From assembly GCF_023715245.1 (NCBI RefSeq), contig NZ_JAMBNV010000001.1, forward strand, positions 2,108,001 to 2,172,000: 64,000 bases of DNA. Direction: 5' to 3'. The notes under the pieces were generated by a model that worked only from the letters and a program-made list of their open reading frames with translations, did not search any database and was not told the origin of the DNA. Of the stretch, positions 43,861 to 52,611 are shown in pieces. Source of the DNA: Sporosarcina luteola (GTDB taxonomy: Bacteria > Bacillota > Bacilli > Bacillales_A > Planococcaceae). How positions within the stretch are numbered: position 1 is the stretch's first letter; each line of letters starts with the position of its first letter. The translations under genes were made by a program, and so were the position numbers.

Positions 43861-45415
43861 ATTCGTGCTTATCCACTTTCTATTCTTTATGATCATAGCA
43901 GTTTTTAGTAAGGAGCCGTGGCCATTTTTATTGCTGACAATTGCGCAGATCGTTTATGTACCGATAGCACTTCGTTCAGTAATGAAGCGTGGGGATTGGT
44001 TTTCGAGGTTCTATTCTTTTTTTGCGATTCCAGCCTATATATCGATTGCTATCATCCAACTATTTTCACCTGAATGGTCCGCGATTCCTGCCATCATCTA
44101 TTTGGCGTTCACAGTTATCATTGCATTGTATGGACTGACCCGGTTTTTGCGCCGCGGATTCACAAATATCGAGGAGTTTTCAATCGATCTCGGGATGATG
44201 TACATAGCACTCGGCGGTGGTTGGTATTTTGCCTATATAGCGGATATTGATACGGGCTTCACCCCATTATTAACTTGGCTGACCGGCATTCATTTCCATT
44301 ACTCCGCATTTTTATTGCCTATTTTCATTGGACTTCTGGGAAGGCTGTATAAGCCGAAGTCCTTTTCGTTTTTCACAGGACTCTTATTGGCAGCACCGAT
44401 GGTCGTCGCAATCGGCATTACCTTTTCAAGATGGATCGAGTTGTTTTCTGTACTCCTTTACATCGTCGGATTGGCTGGATTAATCGCAATTGCATGGCGT
44501 ACGCGCTTTCCGACCCGTATGCAAAAATGGCTCATCGTCACTTCATTCACGTCGCTCGGTCTCACAATAGTCTTCTCGCTCCTTTACGTACTAGGAAATG
44601 GTTTCGGTCTCACTTCCATTACGATTGACTTCATGCTTCGCTTCCATGGCGTCTTGAATTGCATTGTCTTTGCGCTATTTGGCATTGTTGGATGGGCGTT
44701 GTCCGTTCCCTCTTCCGTTTATAAAGAACCAAATTTCCCGATTAGTAGAGTAAAAGGAAAGCAGCGTATCGCTCAGCTTGGCGAGCCGGGTAAGCATAGA
44801 GGTCTTGTTGATAACATGAATCTTTATGGAATAAACAAGGTTTCGCCTCGTATCCTGGATTTTTACGAAAACACGATCGATTACCGCCTGTTCGCCACTG
44901 TCCATTGGCATCGATGGTTCAAGCCATTTGCATTTTTTTATTCATTCATTAGCCGGAGAACGGAGCAGATCAATTTGCCGCTCCATCGGAATGAGGTTGA
45001 AATGACGGGCGATATACTTACATTACATAATGGCGTGGATGGACGGGAGGATGTCCGCGCTTGGATCCGAAAGGTGGATGAACACTATGCATTCATCGCC
45101 CTTTATTCCTCACATCAAACGAAAGAAGGACGGTATTTCATGAATATCGCATTGCCGCTCCCTTGTTCCACGATGACAGGCGTCTTGGAGTTGATCGAAC
45201 ATGGAGATGACTTGCAGCTGACGAGCATGAAAATTTTTCCTGATTCAGACGCGGGTATCTATTTGACAACGAAATTAGGAAAGTATTTTAGACTGCCGCT
45301 AGAGGAAAATTTCGTTGTTCGCGGAGAAGGAGACGGCTCGCTGACCGCAAGGCATGAAATGTGGATTTTTTCGATACCGTTTTTGACGATTCATTATAGA
45401 ATTCAGAGCGTATGA
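43853..45415 (+). CDS. yndJ: YndJ family membrane protein
   Basis: 520 aa from ATG 43853 (AAGGGGAG about 10 bases upstream; an earlier frame start overlaps DUF4166 more). The first two-thirds carry at least eight hydrophobic helices, starting MRKFVLIHFLFFMIIAVFS; the last third is a hydrophilic domain with TVHWHRWFKPFAFFYSFISRR and EDVRAWIRKVDEHYAFIALYSSH. This is the YndJ family of Bacillales membrane proteins of unknown function. Last gene of its run; a terminator follows. Confidence 0.75.
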   Translation: MRKFVLIHFLFFMIIAVFSKEPWPFLLLTIAQIVYVPIALRSVMKRGDWFSRFYSFFAIPAYISIAIIQLFSPEWSAIPAIIYLAFTVIIALYGLTRFLRRGFTNIEEFSIDLGMMYIALGGGWYFAYIADIDTGFTPLLTWLTGIHFHYSAFLLPIFIGLLGRLYKPKSFSFFTGLLLAAPMVVAIGITFSRWIELFSVLLYIVGLAGLIAIAWRTRFPTRMQKWLIVTSFTSLGLTIVFSLLYVLGNGFGLTSITIDFMLRFHGVLNCIVFALFGIVGWALSVPSSVYKEPNFPISRVKGKQRIAQLGEPGKHRGLVDNMNLYGINKVSPRILDFYENTIDYRLFATVHWHRWFKPFAFFYSFISRRTEQINLPLHRNEVEMTGDILTLHNGVDGREDVRAWIRKVDEHYAFIALYSSHQTKEGRYFMNIALPLPCSTMTGVLELIEHGDDLQLTSMKIFPDSDAGIYLTTKLGKYFRLPLEENFVVRGEGDGSLTARHEMWIFSIPFLTIHYRIQSV

Positions 45416-45416
45416 G

Positions 45417-45446
45417 AAAAGCCAGAGGAAATCCCTCTGGCTTTCT
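45417..45446. terminator. Terminator after yndJ
   Basis: Stem AAAAGCCAGAGG / CCTCTGGCTTT. It starts at the yndJ stop and is followed by the two-unit phased array. Confidence 0.8.
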
Positions 45447-45448
45447 GG

Positions 45449-45486
45449 TTTTATGAGCTCAAAAACGACTTTTATGAGCACACGGT
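45449..45486 (+). repeat. Intergenic phased array (g): two units, 21 bp, core TTTTATGAGC
   Basis: TTTTATGAGC occurs at 45449 and again exactly 21 bases later at 45470. It sits between the yndJ terminator and the argH stop, two convergent genes. It is the shortest array and would be missed by repeat finders. Confidence 0.7.
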
Positions 45487-45502
45487 TTCCCGGCGTATTC
45501 GC

Positions 45503-46831
45503 TTACTCGCCGACTTCCCTCATCAACCCCTTATTCCCCTTCGTCAAAATATTTTCGTAGTCGATATAGTCGTAAATGTCATCTTCGATTTTCTCACTGA
45601 ACTTAGCAAGCTCCTGCACAGTCAAATCTTCAATCGCTTTCTTCTCCGCTTCGCAATAAATGATGATTTTACCGACGATTTCATGGGCGTCACGGAACGG
45701 TGTGCCTTTCGCTACCAAATAATCGGCGACTTCAGTTGCATTCAGGAAGCCGGCTTTGATGGCCGCTTTCATATTGTCTGCATTCACTGTCAATGTGTCG
45801 ATCATCTTCGACATGATCTCCATGCAATCAAGTACAGTATCGAGCGCGTCAAAAAACTGCTCTTTATCCTCTTGCATGTCTTTGTTATACGTCAGAGGCA
45901 AACCTTTCAATGTCGTCAATAAAGCGAATAAGGAGCCGTACACTCTTCCAGTTTTGCCGCGGATGAGTTCAGCTGCGTCCGGGTTTTTCTTCTGCGGCAT
46001 GATACTGCTGCCCGTCGAGTATGCATCTGCCATCGAGATAAATTTAAATTCCTGGCTGCTCCATAAAATCAGCTCTTCGCTTAAACGGCTCAAATGCATC
46101 ATGATAATGGAGAAGTCGGACATGAGTTCCAGCATATAATCCCGGTCGCTCACACCGTCAAGAAAGTTATCGACCGGTTTCGAAAAGCCTAATAGTGTAG
46201 TCGTCACGTTTCTGTCGATATTATGTGTAGTACCTGCAAGCGCTCCGCATCCTAACGGGTTTTCATCCAATAAATCCAGCGCATTGCCGACACGTTTTTT
46301 ATCACGCTTGAACATTTGCTCATAGGCTCCTAAATGATGGCCGAATGTGACGACTTGTGCTCGTTGCAAATGTGTATATCCTGGCATGATGACATTATTC
46401 GCTGCAGCTTTTGCATGCAAGGAATCGATCAGAGTCTGCAAGCCGTCTATGACTTCGACCGCTTTATTCTTTGCATACAGGCGCATATCGACCGCCACTT
46501 GGTCGTTCCTGCTGCGCGCGGTATGGAGCTTCTTCCCCGTTTCCCCGATTCGTTCTGTCAAATTCATCTCTACGAAAGAGTGGATATCTTCATAATCCCC
46601 TTCAATGTCGAGGTCACCGTTTTCAATATCATGCTTTATCGATTCCAATCCTTGTACGAGCAAGTCCCCTTCTTCAGGAGTCAGTAAATCGGTATGGACA
46701 AGCATCGCGACGTGTGCCAAGCTTCCTGCTATATCTTCCTTGTATAATCTATAATCAACAGGCAATGACGTGTTGAACTGCTCCATAATTTCATCAGCGC
46801 GGCTTGTAAAACGGCCTCCCCAAAGTTTCAT
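45503..46831 (-). CDS. argH: Argininosuccinate lyase
   Basis: 442 aa, slightly shorter than usual. The fumarase/aspartase signature is GSSIMPQKKNPDAAELIRG and other ArgH blocks are intact: KLWGGRFTSRADEIMEQFN, KLHTARSRNDQVAVDMRLY and MPGYTHLQRAQVVTFGHH. It makes arginine and fumarate from argininosuccinate. argG is usually the upstream partner in Bacillales but is not here. An ARG box and promoter lie just upstream. Confidence 0.95.
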   Translation of the reverse strand: MKLWGGRFTSRADEIMEQFNTSLPVDYRLYKEDIAGSLAHVAMLVHTDLLTPEEGDLLVQGLESIKHDIENGDLDIEGDYEDIHSFVEMNLTERIGETGKKLHTARSRNDQVAVDMRLYAKNKAVEVIDGLQTLIDSLHAKAAANNVIMPGYTHLQRAQVVTFGHHLGAYEQMFKRDKKRVGNALDLLDENPLGCGALAGTTHNIDRNVTTTLLGFSKPVDNFLDGVSDRDYMLELMSDFSIIMMHLSRLSEELILWSSQEFKFISMADAYSTGSSIMPQKKNPDAAELIRGKTGRVYGSLFALLTTLKGLPLTYNKDMQEDKEQFFDALDTVLDCMEIMSKMIDTLTVNADNMKAAIKAGFLNATEVADYLVAKGTPFRDAHEIVGKIIIYCEAEKKAIEDLTVQELAKFSEKIEDDIYDYIDYENILTKGNKGLMREVGE

Positions 46832-46848
46832 ATAGTATCAACCTCTCA

Positions 46849-46866
46849 TATGTATTTTTATTCATT
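46849..46866 (-). promoter_or_regulatory. ARG box upstream of argH
   Basis: On the minus strand the 18-bp site matches TNTGNATWWWWATNCANA at every specified position except the first. It lies between the -10 and the argH start codon, about 20-35 bases before the ATG, where ArgR/AhrC would repress with arginine. Reading by eye. Confidence 0.7.
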
Positions 46867-46873
46867 ATATTGT

Positions 46874-46902
46874 ATTATAATAAATCGATCTAGCAATTGC
46901 AA
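46874..46902 (-). promoter_or_regulatory. Sigma-A promoter of argH
   Basis: TTGCAA and a perfect TATAAT with 17 bases between, just upstream of the ARG box. A second TATAAT nearer the gene overlaps the box. Confidence 0.65.
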
Positions 46903-46948
46903 TGAAATCCGATTCAAGTTGCAACCTTTGTCATTCTTTGCCGATTCC

Positions 46949-46977
46949 TTGCCCACACTGGTGGTTAGTGCTATGCT
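46949..46977 (+). promoter_or_regulatory. Promoter of the cation-efflux gene
   Basis: TTGCCC, 17 bases, TATGCT with TGC before it (extended -10). It would start transcription near 46984, giving a leader of about 140 bases before the cation-efflux ATG. It is divergent from the argH promoter. Confidence 0.65.
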
Positions 46978-47001
46978 TTACTGACTGACGAAAAAAGAGT
47001 G

Positions 47002-47094
47002 ATGACCATGATAAATGTATATGATGATTGCACCAATAAATTATATTTTGCCCAACCCTTGACAACAATATGTCAAGGGTTTTTGTTTCCCTAG
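47002..47094 (+). other. Possible 30-codon leader peptide inside the cation-efflux leader
   Basis: ATG 47002 to TAG 47094, with a poor AAAAAGAGTG site upstream. It runs through the intrinsic terminator at 47054-47085, so translating ribosomes would meet that hairpin. Coding is unproven; the arrangement is the reason for listing it. Confidence 0.3.
47054..47085 (+). terminator. Intrinsic terminator in the 5' leader of the cation-efflux gene
   Basis: Perfect CCCTTGAC / GTCAAGGG stem with a five-T tract on the plus strand. No plus-strand gene ends upstream, so this is most likely a leader attenuator 36 bases before the efflux start. Confidence 0.8.
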
Positions 47095-47120
47095 GGAAAA
47101 AATGCTTGGAGGCCAGATTA

Positions 47121-48023
47121 ATGTCAACTAACCAAAACCATTCCATCGCTTCAGTTTTTGCGATATGGATCAGCTTGATGAGTAATATCGTTTTAACCGT
47201 CCTGAAAATCCTCGTTGGGGTGCTGTTCAACAGTCCCGTTTTACTGGCGGATGGCTTCCATAACGCGGGAGATGTCGTCGCATCAGCTGCCGCATTGACG
47301 TCCATGCGATATTCACAACGTCCTGCTGATGACGATCATCCTTACGGTCATGGAAAAGCTGAAGTCATTGGGTCTGGCATTGTTGCGATCATTTTAGGGA
47401 TTGCAGCCATATATATCGGATACGAAGCAGTCAAAGCTTTTTTTGAGGATCCGGCGAAAGCGAGTGTCATCGCCCTACTCACAGCCATCATATCCCTCAT
47501 CTGGAAGCAGGCCCTCTATATCTACACGATGCGCATTGGCAAGAAAGTGAACAGTAAAGGTTTGATTGCTACGGCGTATGACCATTTGGCAGACGTCTAT
47601 GCATCGCTCGCAGCTGTTGTCGGTATCGGCTTGGCATTGATCGGCGACGCTTATCATATCCCTTTCCTGTTATACGGAGACCCTTTTGCAGGGGTAATCG
47701 TCTCTGTGCTTGTCCTCAGACTTGCATATGAGATAGGGAAAGATTCAATGGACATCCTGATGGAAAAAAACGTGTCCGAAGAGCGGCTCCGGGAATTTGC
47801 CGCGTTGATTCGTACGGTCCCTGAAGTGAAAAGGATTGACAGACTACGTGCGCGCGAGCACGGGCATTATGTACTTGTCGATTTACGGATCGGCATTTCC
47901 GGAACGTTGACGATCCAGGAAGGCCATGACATTTCGAGTGAAATCCGAAATTTAATCATCAATGAACATGCAGATGTGGATGAAGTGCTCATCCATTTGA
48001 ATCCTTGGTATCCGGATGAATAA
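47121..48023 (+). CDS. Cation diffusion facilitator family transporter
   Basis: 300 aa from ATG 47121 with TTGGAGGCC upstream; an in-frame start 17 codons earlier falls in the terminator leader. Metal-site motifs are LADGFHNAGDVVASA (HxxxD-like) and DHPYGHGKAEVIGSG, with six hydrophobic helices and a C-terminal cytosolic domain ending HADVDEVLIHLNPWYPDE. The Asn/Asp pattern in the metal site would be expected to set specificity (Mn, Fe or Zn); no assignment is made. It probably exports a divalent metal. Confidence 0.9.
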   Translation: MSTNQNHSIASVFAIWISLMSNIVLTVLKILVGVLFNSPVLLADGFHNAGDVVASAAALTSMRYSQRPADDDHPYGHGKAEVIGSGIVAIILGIAAIYIGYEAVKAFFEDPAKASVIALLTAIISLIWKQALYIYTMRIGKKVNSKGLIATAYDHLADVYASLAAVVGIGLALIGDAYHIPFLLYGDPFAGVIVSVLVLRLAYEIGKDSMDILMEKNVSEERLREFAALIRTVPEVKRIDRLRAREHGHYVLVDLRIGISGTLTIQEGHDISSEIRNLIINEHADVDEVLIHLNPWYPDE

Positions 48024-48079
48024 CCCGGCATAAGAGTTATGAAGTGATGTATACTTGTGAGTGAAAAGGAGTGTCTTCC

Positions 48080-48643
48080 ATGTTGAAAGATAAAATCGCT
48101 AAATTAGTCTCTCAAGACGGTACTTCATTGTTCCCGATTGAAAGAGAGTACGCTGTTAAACAAGGTTTACTTACTGAAAACATTGAAGTTGAAAATAAAG
48201 AATGGAGCTTTCCAGTCATTGAGAGATGCTTGAAAGAGACAGAAGTTGTGCTCAAGGAAGAACAGGATTCCTTCATGAAAGAGCCTGTCTCTTATTTCTC
48301 CAAAAATGCCGAGGAATTCTTGTATGTTGAATCGGATGCATTCGAAACAATCGGTATCGATGGTATCGCTATTGAAATGGATGATGTCTTCAGGACGTTC
48401 ACTGTCCTCTTCGGTTTGAAAGTCCAGAAAAAATGGGGTGCTTTCCTGAAGGACTATTTGGATGAAAATCTCGGTTTGAAAACTTATAGCGCAATGTTCT
48501 CAGACAAGGACGGTCTTTGGGATGTAAATATTCCTCTCGACCAACTTGACGGCTTCCAAAAGGACATGGCAATAAAAGATGCCATTGACCTCGCCTATCA
48601 GTTCCTCTTCAAATTGCTTGAAGGGATCGAGGCGGCAAATTGA
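48080..48643 (+). CDS. Conserved Bacillales protein of unknown function
   Basis: 187 aa from ATG 48080, with AAGGAGTG upstream. FVYVESDAFETIGIDGIAIEMDDVFRTFTVLFGLKVQKKWG (here starting FLYVESD) is a well conserved block of this family. Homologues are sometimes labelled branched-chain aminotransferase, but there is no PLP-lysine or aminotransferase motif. The last codon overlaps the following methyltransferase start. Confidence 0.75.
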   Translation: MLKDKIAKLVSQDGTSLFPIEREYAVKQGLLTENIEVENKEWSFPVIERCLKETEVVLKEEQDSFMKEPVSYFSKNAEEFLYVESDAFETIGIDGIAIEMDDVFRTFTVLFGLKVQKKWGAFLKDYLDENLGLKTYSAMFSDKDGLWDVNIPLDQLDGFQKDMAIKDAIDLAYQFLFKLLEGIEAAN

Positions 48644-49596
48644 AACATGCATTTGAAGTTGAAAACAAAGAATTCATCTACACATATGTAAGGCAAACTG
48701 ACGAACATGATCTTTGTCGGTTGGAAATGAGGGCCTTTTTCGGTTTTGACGGGCCATCGAATCTCATCAAGAGCAGTGTAAAGATCGATCCGAGCAGGAG
48801 CCCTTTCATGAAGGAGCGACTTGAAGTACTATTCTCCGGGAACAATTTGGACGAACTAATCGAGCAGGCATCTGAATTTGTCACCCATAAATCATTCAAA
48901 GTGACTTGCCTGAACTCGATCGCCCTTGACACGACTGCAAAACTCCATCATCCGGAGCGGCGCAGCATTGAGCGGAAGATCGGTGAAGTTATCCAAGGGG
49001 AAGCGGATTTACTGGAGCCGAAGGTCAATTTCGGGATTGTCTCACTGGATGAAATTTGGCATTTCGGCATTTTAGTGGAGAGCGAGCCGATCTGGCGGTT
49101 TCATATGCAAAAGCCTCATATGTATTCCACTGCGCTGAGTACACGCGTTGCCCGGGCTGTCGCAAACATCGCCGTACCGCATCCGGAAGGGATTCGGGCA
49201 ATCGATCCTTGTTGCGGAATCGGCACGGTCTTGGTAGAAGCGCGCTCCATGGGCATTGACATTGTCGGCAGAGACATCAACCCTCTCGTCTGTCTCGGCT
49301 CGAGGAAGAACCTCGCCCACTTCGGGTTGGAGGGGGAAGTTGTCATCGGCCCTATTTCCGATGTGACGGATACATATGATGCTGCGATTATTGACATGCC
49401 CTATAATCTCTTCACGCACATCACCGCTGAAGGACAACAGGAAATCTTAAAAGACGCTAGACGAATTACTTCGAGACTGGTCGTTGTCACGATTGAACCA
49501 ATGGATCATATGATTACTGAAGCAGGCTTCGAAATCGTTGATCGCTGTGTTGCGAAAAAGGGGACCTTCGAGCGGCAAATTGTTGTTTGTGAATGA
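48640..49596 (+). CDS. RNA methyltransferase, TRM11/UPF0020 family
   Basis: 318 aa from TTG 48640, overlapping the upstream stop as TTGA. The AdoMet core has motif I RAIDPCCGIGTVLVEA, GRDINPLVCLGSRKNLAHF and motif IV AAIIDMPYNLFTHI (a DxPY-type amino-methyltransferase motif). The N-terminal half has no clear THUMP signature. It probably methylates guanine or adenine of tRNA or rRNA; the position is unknown. Confidence 0.82.
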   Translation: MKHAFEVENKEFIYTYVRQTDEHDLCRLEMRAFFGFDGPSNLIKSSVKIDPSRSPFMKERLEVLFSGNNLDELIEQASEFVTHKSFKVTCLNSIALDTTAKLHHPERRSIERKIGEVIQGEADLLEPKVNFGIVSLDEIWHFGILVESEPIWRFHMQKPHMYSTALSTRVARAVANIAVPHPEGIRAIDPCCGIGTVLVEARSMGIDIVGRDINPLVCLGSRKNLAHFGLEGEVVIGPISDVTDTYDAAIIDMPYNLFTHITAEGQQEILKDARRITSRLVVVTIEPMDHMITEAGFEIVDRCVAKKGTFERQIVVCE

Positions 49597-49632
49597 ATGA
49601 GGAGTGTTCATGTAAACAAAGGGGTGGGATGA

Positions 49633-50199
49633 ATGAAAAGAATTACAAGTGTCATGTTTCTTAGCTGTTTACTAATCCTGGCTGGATGCAATTCTATTTC
49701 CAAGTATGAGGATGACGACGTTGCGGCCATTGTAAGAGGGGAAGAAATTACAGTCGGTGAACTGCGCTTTTTATATGAGGATGATAAAGTTTTAGAGAAT
49801 CTAGATGGGATGATAAAAGCGAAATTAGCCGTCCAAGAAGCAAAGAGATTGAATCTCGATGTGTCTGACAAACTCCAAGAAATTCAGGAAACGAAAAGTT
49901 CAGTAGTAGAGCTTTATCCACCAAAGGACGACGACAGTGAAATGGCAAAAGAAAGACGTCAATTCCCAGAATCCCAAGCTAAAAAACTGGGAATGGATCT
50001 AGATGAGTATCTCGTTAAACATTATGAAATAATGAGTGAAACAAGCGTTTATATGATTGCTTACATTGAAGAGATGCTTGGGCAGACATTTGAATCTGTT
50101 GAAGCTGATGAAGTAGAAGAATTCGACAAAAAAATAAATCAGTTGTTAGATACGTTAGTGGATGATCATAAGGATGAAATTGAGAAATTCACTAACTAG
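49633..50199 (+). CDS. Lipoprotein with SurA-N-like helical domain
   Basis: 188 aa. Lipoprotein signal MKRITSVMFLSCLLILAGC, Cys19. VAAIVRGEEITVGELRFLYEDDKVLENLDGMIKAKLAVQEAKRLNL is the pattern of the N-terminal domain of PrsA/SurA foldases, and the remaining 130 residues are helical with no parvulin domain. It may be a chaperone without prolyl isomerase activity at the outer membrane face. Terminator follows. Confidence 0.68.
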   Translation: MKRITSVMFLSCLLILAGCNSISKYEDDDVAAIVRGEEITVGELRFLYEDDKVLENLDGMIKAKLAVQEAKRLNLDVSDKLQEIQETKSSVVELYPPKDDDSEMAKERRQFPESQAKKLGMDLDEYLVKHYEIMSETSVYMIAYIEEMLGQTFESVEADEVEEFDKKINQLLDTLVDDHKDEIEKFTN

Positions 50200-50203
50200 C
50201 AAT

Positions 50204-50240
50204 AAAGGACATAACGTATTTAGCGTTATGTCCTTTATTT
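50204..50240 (+). terminator. Terminator after the lipoprotein gene
   Basis: 13-bp stem AAAGGACATAACG / CGTTATGTCCTTT with a T-rich tail. Confidence 0.88.
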
Positions 50241-50285
50241 CCCTACTAACGTGACCTTTAGTTTACTATTTATCATCCCCTATTT

Positions 50286-50474
50286 CTAATCCTTAAAATC
50301 GTCTTCTAACTCCTTTTCTATTTCCTCGTCACTGACCGGAAGAGTTTTATTGTTAACTCTATACTTCATTATTAGTAACTTTCCAACTTCCGACTTATCA
50401 ATCGCATCCTTTACTGCTGCAAAGATGACTAAATACAAAATAAATAGTCCAATAACAATATATACCAATAACAT
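50286..50474 (-). CDS. Small membrane protein, DUF6019-like
   Basis: 62 aa from ATG 50474, preceded by GGGGGTGAG. One hydrophobic segment MLLVYIVIGLFILYLVIFAAVKDAIDKS and a charged tail KTLPVSDEEIEKELEDDF. It resembles the DUF6019 family of small Bacillota membrane proteins; function unknown. Confidence 0.6.
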   Translation of the reverse strand: MLLVYIVIGLFILYLVIFAAVKDAIDKSEVGKLLIMKYRVNNKTLPVSDEEIEKELEDDFKD

Positions 50475-50540
50475 ATAACTCACCCCCAATTTAGCTACTT
50501 CCTAAAACCCTTTACGAAACGGACAATGTATTAGAATCAG

Positions 50541-51500
50541 TCACCTCGTAGTAGTAACAATATACTGATGAACTTTATCTAAATCTACGTTTCCACCAGA
50601 GATGACGGTTACAATGTTTTTACCTTGGATGTTCAGTTTATTGAACATAGCGGCTGCTATTGTTGTGGCGCTTGACGGTTCTATTAGTTGCTTCGTGCGT
50701 TCCAAAATGAAACTGAATGCCTGACGGATTTCGTCTTCGCTAACAAGGACCATATCGTCCAGATATTTCTCAAGAACAGGGAAGGTTAGGTCACCTGGCT
50801 GGTTGGTTCTTAATCCATCTGCAATGGTAGCGGCAGCATTGATTGCGGTAATTTTCTTATTTTGCAAAGAAAGGTATGTATCATTGGCAAGCTCAGGCTC
50901 TACACCAATCACTTTGATGTTCGGATTCGTTTCTTTAATTGCAGTCAGAATTCCGGATATGAGCCCCCCGCCTCCGATGGGGACAATGATTACGTCGACA
51001 TTTTCCACCTGGTTTAAAATTTCCAATCCAATCGTTCCTTGCCCTGCCATTATGAATGGGTCGTCATACGGAGGAATGAATACGCCTTTTTCTTGATCGG
51101 CAATCGCCTGTGCTCTTGGCAATCGCTCTCCAGAAGTAGTACCGCACATTTCCACCTTGCCATTGTATGCCTGTATTGCGTTAACTTTACACGTACTGAC
51201 GTTTTCAGGAACGACAATTGTTGCCGGAACTCCATATTTATTTGCAATATAGGCAACGGCTTGGCCGTGATTGCCCGAAGATGCCGCTGTTACATACTTC
51301 GCTCCATTTTCAATAGTATGTATGACTTTGTTGCTTGCTCCTCGTATTTTAAATGAACCTGTCTTTTGTAAATGCTCCGATTTTAAAAACATCTGATTTC
51401 CACATATTTTGGAGAGTTGCTCTGATTGTAGAATCGGCGTAACATGCGCTATAGCGCTAATTCGTTCTTTGGCATCCTTAACATCTTTTAATGAAATCAA
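50541..51500 (-). CDS. Threonine ammonia-lyase / serine-threonine dehydratase family protein
   Basis: 319 aa from TTG 51500 (GAGGGAT about 6 bases upstream); GTG 51515 overlaps the GyrI-like stop. The PLP lysine is in QKTGSFKIRGASNKVI and the phosphate loop in SSGNHGQAVAYIA, with VPIGGGGLISGILTA downstream. No C-terminal ACT domain, so it is the short catabolic type. Substrate among threonine, serine or a related amino acid is uncertain; the neighbours are unrelated in function. Confidence 0.88.
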   Translation of the reverse strand: MISLKDVKDAKERISAIAHVTPILQSEQLSKICGNQMFLKSEHLQKTGSFKIRGASNKVIHTIENGAKYVTAASSGNHGQAVAYIANKYGVPATIVVPENVSTCKVNAIQAYNGKVEMCGTTSGERLPRAQAIADQEKGVFIPPYDDPFIMAGQGTIGLEILNQVENVDVIIVPIGGGGLISGILTAIKETNPNIKVIGVEPELANDTYLSLQNKKITAINAAATIADGLRTNQPGDLTFPVLEKYLDDMVLVSEDEIRQAFSFILERTKQLIEPSSATTIAAAMFNKLNIQGKNIVTVISGGNVDLDKVHQYIVTTTR

Positions 51501-51511
51501 TGTTCTATCCC

Positions 51512-52003
51512 TCACTTTTTACGCTGTATAGGTATATAAATATCAAAATGGGGGTTATTTACATCACGATCACTCGGATACCTTTCGTGTTTTATTGGTA
51601 AATCATCATAATAATCAACATTCGGCTCAATGTAAGGTTCATAATCACTTATTTTTAGCCACTCCAATATTTTTCCATAAGTTTGACCGATGTCTTGCTC
51701 TCTTGTATGATGTGTCATTAAATATGTCATTTCTGGTACGTTTATTTCCATCATTCCTTCAGGGAGCTCTTGTTCTTCACCAACTTCATATACAGAATAA
51801 TGTACAAATCCATCGGGTCTAAGATGATAGGACAATCCTAATTGCACTTTTGGATTGATTGTATGATCTAACTCGTGAACTCTACTACTCATATTAGCAA
51901 TAAGTTCTTTCAGAATAGTAATTTCTGTGTACGGACCATCCCACTTTAACCCGACTCCTCGATACGCAGGTATCTTTACTATTTCATAGCGGAAGTTTTT
52001 CAT
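51512..52003 (-). CDS. GyrI-like small-molecule-binding domain protein
   Basis: 163 aa. AraC effector-binding/GyrI-like fold: FRYEIVKIPAYRGVGLKWDGPYTEITILKELIANM, GLSYHLRPDGFVHYSVYEVGEE and MEINVPEMTYLMTHHTREQDIGQTYGKILEWLK with the closing YEPYIEPNVDYYDDLP. Binds hydrophobic small molecules in known members. Strong ribosome site AAAGGGG before the ATG. Its stop overlaps the dehydratase gene. Confidence 0.75.
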   Translation of the reverse strand: MKNFRYEIVKIPAYRGVGLKWDGPYTEITILKELIANMSSRVHELDHTINPKVQLGLSYHLRPDGFVHYSVYEVGEEQELPEGMMEINVPEMTYLMTHHTREQDIGQTYGKILEWLKISDYEPYIEPNVDYYDDLPIKHERYPSDRDVNNPHFDIYIPIQRKK

Positions 52004-52072
52004 TATTAATCCCCTTTGTAGTTTCGTTACATCCCAACCAACTCATGTATCCCATCCCTCATTATGGAGGGT

Positions 52073-52588
52073 TCATACTTGCAGGTTTTTATTCCAGATC
52101 AACGCACGCTGTTCCAATTCCTCTACAAAAGGCTTTTTTGCTTTGCTGTAAAAAGCTGTGTCATCATATCGTTGAGCCAACTCTTCTTTTAAAGATGTAT
52201 ATCGTGCGGCTTCGTCAGGGTGCGCTCTTAAATAATCTCGCAATACCAGATGTCTTTGAATATGTAAGTTATCCTGCTGATAGACATGAATATGATGGGT
52301 TCTCTTTTCCCCACCTTTGCGAAATAATCGTCTGCCTTCGATTCCCCATTCACCAACAACGTTATATCCAAGCGAAAGCATCTGTTCATTAAACGAATCG
52401 ATCTTCTTGATGTCTTTCACGAGACACATCATATCGATGACAGGCTTTGCCTTCATCCCCGGAACAGCGGTACTCCCAAAATGTTCGAATTTGATGATTT
52501 CATCCCCGAATATTCCTCTTAAAATTAGAGCTTCAGCATTGAACATTTGAACCCAATTTTCATCGTATTTCGACAGCCTGATTTTCAA
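52073..52588 (-). CDS. GrpB family (UPF0157) nucleotidyltransferase-like protein
   Basis: 171 aa from TTG 52588, with AGGGGGATTAAT upstream; the ATG at 52606 would hide the site. Pattern: LSKYDENWVQMFNAEALILRGIFGDEIIKFEHFGSTAVPGMKAKPVIDMMCLV, then THHIHVYQQDN and LVLRDYLRAHPDEAARYTSLKEELA. GrpB proteins have a nucleotidyltransferase fold; function unknown. It is one base-pair-scale gap from a NUDIX gene, as in the first accessory run. Confidence 0.82.
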   Translation of the reverse strand: MKIRLSKYDENWVQMFNAEALILRGIFGDEIIKFEHFGSTAVPGMKAKPVIDMMCLVKDIKKIDSFNEQMLSLGYNVVGEWGIEGRRLFRKGGEKRTHHIHVYQQDNLHIQRHLVLRDYLRAHPDEAARYTSLKEELAQRYDDTAFYSKAKKPFVEELEQRALIWNKNLQV

Positions 52589-52611
52589 ATTAATCCCCCT
52601 AGCCATAGGTC

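Noticed and set aside
46984..47120. Known manganese (yybP-ykoY) riboswitch in the cation-efflux leader
   Set aside because: The leader before the hairpin is only about 70 bases and I do not see the conserved internal loops of that class.
48080..48643. Naming this gene branched-chain aminotransferase
   Set aside because: There is no aminotransferase motif or PLP lysine; the label seems to be an annotation carry-over.
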